Below are positions 6,297 through 11,388 of a DNA stretch of 11,388 bases, piece after piece (positions within the stretch are counted from its first letter, which is position 1; every line of letters begins with the position of its first letter). The notes beneath the pieces were generated by a model that searched no databases, was not told the DNA's origin, and saw only the letters and a program-made list of their open reading frames with translations. Source of the DNA: JBOHSA01 sp050732995. GTDB lineage: Bacteria > Gemmatimonadota > Gemmatimonadetes > Gemmatimonadales > GWC2-71-9. The stretch is taken from positions 1 to 11,388 of the forward strand of contig JBOHSA010000238.1 in assembly GCA_050732995.1 (NCBI GenBank), written 5' to 3'. A program made the position numbers and the translations under genes.

Positions 6297-7268
6297 TCAG
6301 GGTCGCGGCTCTTCCGTGGACGCCGGGTGACTCGACGCGGCGCTCCCCTGGCCCGGCAGGCTCTCGCCGCGCAGCGCCGGCTTCCCTTCCGTCTGCCTGT
6401 TGTAGCCCCGCCGCGTGATGTAGGCGAGGTCGATGTCCGGCTCACGCTGGAACTCGTCCAACACGTCCTCCCAGATGGCCTGCTCGGTCCCGCGCCGCCG
6501 CCGCGGCTCCACGAGGTAGCGCATCGTCAGCCGCACGCCGTCGTCCACGACCTTGGTGTACACGATCGGGGTGAGCTTCGTGTAGGCGATGAGGAACTTG
6601 CGGGACGCCTCGAGCAGGCGCCGCTCGGCGTCCGCCGTCAGATGCTCAGCGTGCCGGGCCGCGATACGCGTCAGGATCTGCTTCGCCTTGCGCCAGTTGC
6701 TCTCGAAAGTCACGAGCACGGGAATCTCGTGCCAGAGGTAGGGAAAGCCCTGGTAGTAGTTCGCGATCGGCTCGGCGAGCACCCGCCCGTTCGGCACGTG
6801 GATCAAACGTCCCGTGCTCTGGTCCGCCTGCACCCACACCCCGATCTCGTTGAGCGTGAATTGGAAGACGCCGATGTCGATCACGTCGCCGGCGTGCGGG
6901 CCGATCTGGATCCGGTCCCCCACGTCGAACGGCCGCCGCCAGAGAATGAAGGCCCAGCCCGCGAGATTGGCGACGAGGTCCTTGAGCGCGATCGCCAATC
7001 CGGCCGTCAGCAGGCCCAGGAACGTGGCGAGGGCGCCGATGCCACCGATCCACACGCGACCCACGACGAGCGCCCCGACCCCGACCGCGACGTAGGTCGT
7101 GCCCTTGCGCCAGCGGTAGCGGGCCCAGGGGTCTTTGACCCGACGGTACAGGACCGCAAGACCCAGCCGCCGCAGGAGCCAGAGACTGACCAGGAGCGCC
7201 AGGGTGCTCACGACTCGCATCTCGAGGTCGGGGCTGAGACCGAATCGCTGCTGCAGCCACTCGAACAT
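6297..7268 (-). CDS. MscS-family mechanosensitive ion channel
   Basis: A small-conductance mechanosensitive channel protein of 323 residues, close to E. coli MscS in size, expected to open under membrane tension and release solutes during hypo-osmotic shock. Three membrane helices are likely: about 17-40, 57-75 and the pore-lining 77-110 (GALATFLGLLTAGLAIALKD). The MscS beta-domain signature follows with RRPFDVGDRIQIG (111-123) and VPNGRVLAEPIANY (158-171). The cytoplasmic alpha/beta domain reaches about residue 290 and is followed by a disordered S/P/E-rich tail. The ATG at 7268 is chosen; a GTG directly before it (7271) would add one residue, and neither has a clear ribosome-binding site. 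It converges on the decarboxylase (9 nt between stops) and is divergent from the antiporter gene. It could be a paralogue with another ion preference. Confidence 0.95.
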   Translation of the reverse strand: MFEWLQQRFGLSPDLEMRVVSTLALLVSLWLLRRLGLAVLYRRVKDPWARYRWRKGTTYVAVGVGALVVGRVWIGGIGALATFLGLLTAGLAIALKDLVANLAGWAFILWRRPFDVGDRIQIGPHAGDVIDIGVFQFTLNEIGVWVQADQSTGRLIHVPNGRVLAEPIANYYQGFPYLWHEIPVLVTFESNWRKAKQILTRIAARHAEHLTADAERRLLEASRKFLIAYTKLTPIVYTKVVDDGVRLTMRYLVEPRRRRGTEQAIWEDVLDEFQREPDIDLAYITRRGYNRQTEGKPALRGESLPGQGSAASSHPASTEEPRP

Positions 7269-7402
7269 CACGGGTCACCGAGAGAGATGGGGGGAAGCTA
7301 GGGGCGGCTCCGAGCGCTCGCCAGCGATCGGCGGCCCGCCCCCCTTTCCATTTGCTGCGTCGCGGGTTCATGTTGTGCTGCGCCCGACCGACGGGATCGT
7401 CC
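7269..7402. other. Divergent intergenic region, mscS-like / antiporter
   Basis: This GC-rich 134-bp spacer should hold the promoters of both divergent genes. I could not find a convincing -10/-35 pair, TAnnTTTG box or strong palindrome in it. A G-run lies at about 7290-7295 and a C-run at about 7339-7344. Part of it (7370-7402) may be coding if the antiporter starts at the upstream ATG. Confidence 0.5.
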
Positions 7403-9409
7403 GTGGACCAGCTGCACGCCCTCAAAGACCTCGCCGTCATCTTCGCGGGATCACTCCTCGTGATCCTCGCGTTCCATCGTCTCCGACTGCCGGCGATGCC
7501 GGGGTTTATTGTGGCCGGGATGCTGCTCGGCCCGAACACGCTGGGGCTCGTGTCGGACGTCCACCGGGTGGAGGCGCTCGCCGAGGTCGGCGTCATCCTG
7601 CTCCTGTTCACCATCGGGATCGAGTTCTCGCTCAGCCGGCTGAAGGAGATGGGGCGGCAGGTGGCGGGAGTCGGCGTCGCGCAGATGGGGTTCACGATCC
7701 TCGCGACCCTGGCGGTGGGGCTGGCCTTCCTGCCACGCTGGGAGGTGGCGCTGTTCCTGGGGTTCCTGGTGGCGCTCTCGAGCACGGCCATCGTGCTGAA
7801 GATCCTGACCGACAAGGGCGAGATCGACGCGCCGCATGGCCGGCTCGCGACGGGAGTCCTGATCTTCCAGGACTTGTGCGTGGTGCCGATCATGCTCGCG
7901 CTGCCCTTCCTGGCCGGCACGGCCCAGGGTGGCGCCGTGGGGCTCGGGCTCGCGCTCGGCAAGGCGGGGCTGGTGGTCATCGGCGTCGTGGTCGCGGCCC
8001 GCACGCTCGTGCCGCGCGCCCTGAGCGAGATCCTGAAGACGCGGAGCCGCGAGCTGTTCCTCATCGCGGTCATTCTGATCGGCACGCTCACCGCGCTCGG
8101 CACGGCCGCCGCCGGCGCGTCGCTCGCCCTCGGCGCGTTCCTCGCGGGTCTCGTCATCTCCGAGTCCGACTACGCACACCAGGCGCTCGCCGAGCTGATG
8201 CCGTTCCGGGATCTGTTCATCTCGCTGTTTTTCGTCGCCGTCGGGATGCTGGTGCAGCTGGATGTTCTGCGCGCGCACCCGTTCCTCACCCTGGGGGGGG
8301 TCGCGGTGCTCATGGTGGGCAAGACGCTCGCGGCCGCCGTCGGGCCGGCGCTGCTCGGGTACTCGGGCCGGGTGGCATTGCTCGCGGGGGTCGCGGTCTC
8401 GCAGATCGGGGAGTTCTCCTTCGTGCTGGCCAAGGAGGGCCGGGCCGCGGGGCTCCTCGCCGACGGTTTGTACCAGCCGTTCCTGGTGGCCGCCGTGTTC
8501 ACCATGCTCGTCACGCCGTTTCTGCTGCAGGGCGGGCCGGCCCTGCTCGACGGGCTGGAGCGCGTCATCCCGCTCGACCGCCTCCTGCCCGGGTTCCGGC
8601 CGCGCGGCTTCGCGGCGGTGGAGGAGCCGATCACGGATCACGTGATCATCGCCGGCTATGGGCTGAACGGCCGCAACCTCGCCGCCGCGCTGCGCGCGAT
8701 TCGCGCGCCCCACTTGATCGTCGAGCTGAACCCCCAGACGGTGCGCAACGCCCGCGCCCGCGGCGAGGCCGCGTTCTACGGCGACGCGACCCGGGAGGAG
8801 ATCCTCCGCGCCCTGGGCATCGAGCGGGCGCGCTTGCTCGTCGTCGCGATCTCCGACCCGGCCGCGACACGGCGCATGGTCCGGGTCGCCCGAGGCCTCA
8901 ATCCCCGCCTCCATATCATCGCGCGCACCCGCTACGTGGTGGAAATCCCCGAGCTGACCCGGCTCGGCGCCAATCTCGTCATCCCGGAGGAGTTCGAGAC
9001 TTCGATCGAGATCTTCTCCCGCGTGCTCGCCCACTACCGCGTCCCGGACGCCGACATCGACCGCCTGGTGGATGAGATCCGGGCCTCGCACTACCAGGCG
9101 CTGCGGCCGGGCGCCGTCCCCCGTCTCAGCGTGACGGGGGTCATCGGCGAGATGCCCCAGATGACGGCGGAGCGGATCCGCCTCCCGGCCGACGCGCCGG
9201 TGGCCGGCCGGAGCCTGGCCGAGACCGGGCTGCGGTCTCGCACGGGAGCGCTGGTGCTCTCCGTCGCCCGGGCGGGGCACGACGTCGCGACACCCGACCC
9301 CCAGTTCCGGCTCGCCGTCGGGGACGAGCTGGTCGTGGTGGGCCAGCCGCAACAGCTGGAAGCCGCCCGCCGGCTGCTGACGGGGGACGCCGCCGCGGCC
9401 GCCTCCTGA
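7403..9409 (+). CDS. CPA2 monovalent cation:proton antiporter with RCK domains (KefB/RosB-like)
   Basis: A K+ or Na+/H+ antiporter of the inner membrane. The transport domain (about residues 8-395, 12-13 helices) shows LPAMPGFIVAGMLLGPNTLG and the CPA2 segment ALSSTAIVLKIL with FQD at 155-157. A cytoplasmic RCK_N/TrkA-N domain (about 411-530) begins DHVIIAGYGLNGRNLA, with the dinucleotide-binding GYGLNG (418-423) and an acidic E441 after strand 2. An RCK_C/TrkA-C domain (about 586-660) ends in GDELVVVGQPQQLE. At 668 residues it is a full-length KefB/YbaL-type protein. GTG 7403 gives the usual short N-terminus (DQLHALKDLAVIF); ATG 7370 would add eleven residues and TTG 7352 seventeen, all in frame. 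Nucleotide binding to RCK domains probably gates it. Divergent from a mechanosensitive channel gene, it fits an ion-homeostasis cluster. K+ versus Na+ selectivity is unresolved. Confidence 0.94.
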   Translation: MDQLHALKDLAVIFAGSLLVILAFHRLRLPAMPGFIVAGMLLGPNTLGLVSDVHRVEALAEVGVILLLFTIGIEFSLSRLKEMGRQVAGVGVAQMGFTILATLAVGLAFLPRWEVALFLGFLVALSSTAIVLKILTDKGEIDAPHGRLATGVLIFQDLCVVPIMLALPFLAGTAQGGAVGLGLALGKAGLVVIGVVVAARTLVPRALSEILKTRSRELFLIAVILIGTLTALGTAAAGASLALGAFLAGLVISESDYAHQALAELMPFRDLFISLFFVAVGMLVQLDVLRAHPFLTLGGVAVLMVGKTLAAAVGPALLGYSGRVALLAGVAVSQIGEFSFVLAKEGRAAGLLADGLYQPFLVAAVFTMLVTPFLLQGGPALLDGLERVIPLDRLLPGFRPRGFAAVEEPITDHVIIAGYGLNGRNLAAALRAIRAPHLIVELNPQTVRNARARGEAAFYGDATREEILRALGIERARLLVVAISDPAATRRMVRVARGLNPRLHIIARTRYVVEIPELTRLGANLVIPEEFETSIEIFSRVLAHYRVPDADIDRLVDEIRASHYQALRPGAVPRLSVTGVIGEMPQMTAERIRLPADAPVAGRSLAETGLRSRTGALVLSVARAGHDVATPDPQFRLAVGDELVVVGQPQQLEAARRLLTGDAAAAAS

Positions 9410-9430
9410 GGCAGCGCGACCTGCGGGCTG

Positions 9431-9438
9431 TATATTTG
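9431..9438 (+). promoter_or_regulatory. TAnnTTTG-type -7 box directly before the kinase start
   Basis: TATATTTG fits TAnnTTTG exactly and is a rare AT-rich patch in this GC-rich sequence. Only six bases separate it from the ATG at 9445, so transcription would begin at or next to the start codon and give a leaderless message. No -33 element is evident, since the upstream bases are the end of the antiporter gene. Confidence 0.45.
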
Positions 9439-9444
9439 CGGGTC

Positions 9445-11388
9445 ATGCCGCCGACCGGATCGACCACCTGCGCGAGATGCGGCGCTACCGTGGCGGCCGG
9501 CGTCCGGTTCTGCTCGAGCTGCGGCGCGGACGTCTCCGGCCCGCAGGGCAACGTGGCCACGGCCTATGTGGCGCCGGCCACCGCCGCGCGCCCGGCCCCG
9601 GCCCAGAGCGCGTTGCTGGACGCCCTGCGCCAGGCCACCCTCGGCGAGTACGAGATCCTGGCCGAGCTGGGCCGCGGGGGCATGGCCACGGTGTACCTCG
9701 CCCAAGACATCGCGCTCGACCGCAAAGTCGCCATCAAGCTCATGTCCCCCGCCCTGCTCGAGGGCGAGGGCATGGTCGAGCGGTTCAAGCGGGAAGCCCG
9801 CACCGCCGCGGCGCTCAGCCACCCACACATCATCCCGATCTACGCCGTCAAAGAGAGCGAGCATCTCCTCTTCTTCGTGATGAAGTTCATCGAGGGGCGC
9901 GCGCTGGACTCGGTGATCAAGCAGGTTGGGCCGCTCCCGATTCCGATGGTGCAGACCATCCTGCACCAGGTGGGCGGCGCGTTGGCGTACGCGCACCGCC
10001 GCGGCATCGTGCACCGCGACATCAAGCCCGCCAACATCATGATCGACGCGGACGGCTGGGCGATCGTCACGGACTTCGGCATCGCCAAAGTGACCGAGAA
10101 GCAGGGGCTCACGATGACCGGCGCGACGATCGGCACCCCGTCCTACATGAGCCCGGAGCAGTGCGCCGCCAAAGAGGTGACGGGCGCGTCGGACCAGTAC
10201 TCGCTCGGGATCGTCGTGTACGAGATGCTCACGGGGAAGCTACCGTTCGTCGCCGACTCGGTGCTGGCGCTCATGTACGCCCACTTCAACGAGCCGCCGC
10301 CCCCCGTCACCGGGGCGCGGCCCGAGTGCCCGGCCGAGCTCGCCGCCGCGCTGCAGCGCATGCTCGAGAAGGGGCCTGCGGACCGATTCCCGGACCTCGA
10401 CGCGGCCGTCGGCGCGATCGGCGGCGCGCCGCTCGCCCACGACGATCCGATCCGGACGCAGATGATGACGCTCGCCGCGGACGGCTCGGCCTTCCAGCTC
10501 ATGAAGCGCGTCAGCACGCCGCGCAGCCCGATGCCGACCATGCGGCCCAAGGCCGCCCAGGCGACCGCGGCGCCGACCACCGGCATGAGCCTGTCTCCCG
10601 GCCGGGTCACCGTCGTGGTCGGCGGCGCGGTGCAAATGACCGCGTCGCGCAAGTCCAAGAGCGGCGTCACGGTGCCGGGCAACCAGATCACCTGGGCGTC
10701 CACGGACTCGGACGTCGCCACGGTCTCCGCGGACGGTCTGGTGACCGCCGTGGGTCCGGGGACGGCGACGATTACGGCCACGATGGGGACGGTCAGCGCG
10801 ACGGGGACGGTCATCGTCACGCCGGCGCGGCCGGCGACTGGCGGCCGCGGCCTCAAGATCGGGGGCGGCCTCGCGGTGGCGGCGGCGGGCGTCGCCGCGC
10901 TGCTCTGGATCGCGCCGTGGCGCGAGGACCGGTCCAGCGCGTCGCCTCCGCAACGCGCCCTGATCCCGGCCGATAGCGTCAGGCCGGCCGTGCCGGAGAC
11001 CACGATGGCGGTGGCCCCCGTTCCGCCCCCGGCGTCACGTCCGCCCGCCGGCGCCGAGCCGCTCACCCAACCCCTGCGCGAGCGCGGCCGGGCAGGCGAC
11101 CGGCGCGCGCAACGCAACGACAGCCTGATCCGCTCGATCCGGGCCGAAGCGCAGGCCACGCGGTTACGCGCGGTGTCCGCCGGGGCGACGGCCGTGGAGC
11201 TCGCCCCGGGCGACGGCCAGCGGCAAGCGGCCGACGCGTTGGGGCGCGACGGCGACTACGCCACCGCCATCACCCTCCTGACCGAAGCGATAGCGTCGTG
11301 GACGTTGGCCGAGCGGACGGCGCGCGAGCGCGCGACGCGGGCTGCGGCGCCTCCGCCGCGCACGGAGCCGCCGGTGGTGACTCAGCCC
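9445..11388 (+). CDS. Zinc-ribbon Ser/Thr protein kinase with Big_2 domain and membrane helix, 3' end missing
   Basis: This is a Hanks-type (PknB-like) kinase, 648 residues visible and open at the window end. Domains in order: a zinc ribbon with CARC and CSSC (C9, C12, C23, C26); a kinase domain at about 67-327 with P-loop GRGGMATV (77-84), K98, E117, catalytic HRDIKPAN (190-197), DFG (210-212), a T/S-containing activation loop and SPE (236-238); a Big_2 bacterial Ig-like domain at about 380-460 (ITWASTDSDVATVSADG, then GPGTATITAT); one hydrophobic helix at about 472-490; then a Pro/Arg-rich stretch and an Ala-rich, TPR-like segment (about 591-632). All catalytic residues are intact, so activity is expected. 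The ATG at 9445 is 35 nt after the antiporter stop. The Ig-like domain precedes the membrane helix and so would be cytoplasmic if this is the only helix. Substrates are unknown. Confidence 0.94.
   Translation, partial: MPPTGSTTCARCGATVAAGVRFCSSCGADVSGPQGNVATAYVAPATAARPAPAQSALLDALRQATLGEYEILAELGRGGMATVYLAQDIALDRKVAIKLMSPALLEGEGMVERFKREARTAAALSHPHIIPIYAVKESEHLLFFVMKFIEGRALDSVIKQVGPLPIPMVQTILHQVGGALAYAHRRGIVHRDIKPANIMIDADGWAIVTDFGIAKVTEKQGLTMTGATIGTPSYMSPEQCAAKEVTGASDQYSLGIVVYEMLTGKLPFVADSVLALMYAHFNEPPPPVTGARPECPAELAAALQRMLEKGPADRFPDLDAAVGAIGGAPLAHDDPIRTQMMTLAADGSAFQLMKRVSTPRSPMPTMRPKAAQATAAPTTGMSLSPGRVTVVVGGAVQMTASRKSKSGVTVPGNQITWASTDSDVATVSADGLVTAVGPGTATITATMGTVSATGTVIVTPARPATGGRGLKIGGGLAVAAAGVAALLWIAPWREDRSSASPPQRALIPADSVRPAVPETTMAVAPVPPPASRPPAGAEPLTQPLRERGRAGDRRAQRNDSLIRSIRAEAQATRLRAVSAGATAVELAPGDGQRQAADALGRDGDYATAITLLTEAIASWTLAERTARERATRAAAPPPRTEPPVVTQP

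Noticed and set aside
6287..6300. Possible bidirectional terminator between the decarboxylase and mscS
   Set aside because: The nine bases between the stops hold no stable hairpin or T-run.
8293..8300. Run of eight G in the antiporter as a phase-variation site
   Set aside because: The reading frame is intact and the run encodes Gly-Gly in a membrane helix region. Such runs are expected at this GC content, with no other evidence of switching.
7135..9075. Plus-strand open frame of 646 codons overlapping mscS and the antiporter
   Set aside because: It is out of frame with the antiporter and runs antisense through the start of mscS. It shows no recognisable domains.
7451..9352. Long minus-strand open frame of 633 codons
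   Set aside because: It is fully antisense to the antiporter, and its product is an R/E/D/H-rich string without domains. It is a GC-rich shadow.
10785..10813. Repeated GGGGACGGTCA, two copies 18 bases apart
   Set aside because: It falls within the coding sequence of consecutive beta strands of the Big_2 domain (MGTVSATGTVIV) and is explained by protein repetition and codon bias.
9477..10976. Plus-strand open frame of 499 codons inside the kinase gene
   Set aside because: The frame starting at 9445 carries every kinase motif and stays open to the window end. The alternative is an R/G/D-rich shadow.

Overview
The window is about 70% GC, with dense gene packing, frequent GTG starts, 4-bp gene overlaps and few recognisable Shine-Dalgarno sites. 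It holds seven complete protein genes and two that run off the ends. The gene content suggests a Gemmatimonadota-type bacterium, probably from an environmental assembly: a zinc-ribbon Ser/Thr kinase with a bacterial Ig-like domain, an NtrC-type regulator and an Lrp regulator. Two intergenic matches to TAnnTTTG, the -7 box known from Bacteroidota and relatives, fit that superphylum. The placement is an inference. No RNA genes, CRISPR arrays, insertion sequences or phage genes were seen.

Left block (1-3193, minus strand): a tightly overlapping operon read right to left. It carries larE (ATP-dependent sulfur transferase of nickel-pincer cofactor synthesis), thpR (RNA 2',3'-cyclic phosphodiesterase), a small membrane-anchored protein of unknown function, and a sigma-54-dependent response regulator. 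The regulator is cut by the window edge inside an odd poly-glycine (poly-C) stretch. Overlaps of 4, 17 and 4 bp imply translational coupling.

Divergent control region (3194-3352): a 159-bp AT-richer island between larE and an Lrp-type gene. It carries the same 8-mer, CGTTACTA, facing each gene, a TAnnTTTG box, a 10-bp palindrome and two interlocking hairpins.

Middle block (3353-6287, plus strand): Lrp/AsnC regulator, a ten-helix EamA exporter (1-nt gap) and a group II PLP-dependent amino-acid decarboxylase (12-nt gap). This looks like an amino-acid-responsive operon pairing export with decarboxylation or related chemistry.

Right block (6297-11388): a minus-strand MscS-family mechanosensitive channel, converging on the decarboxylase with a 9-nt gap. 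Divergent from it are a CPA2 (KefB/RosB-like) cation/proton antiporter with RCK domains and, 35 nt later, a zinc-ribbon Ser/Thr kinase with a Big_2 domain and one membrane helix, open at the right edge. The channel and antiporter suggest an osmotic and ion-homeostasis neighbourhood; a regulatory link to the kinase is speculative.

No gene-free stretch exceeds about 160 bases.
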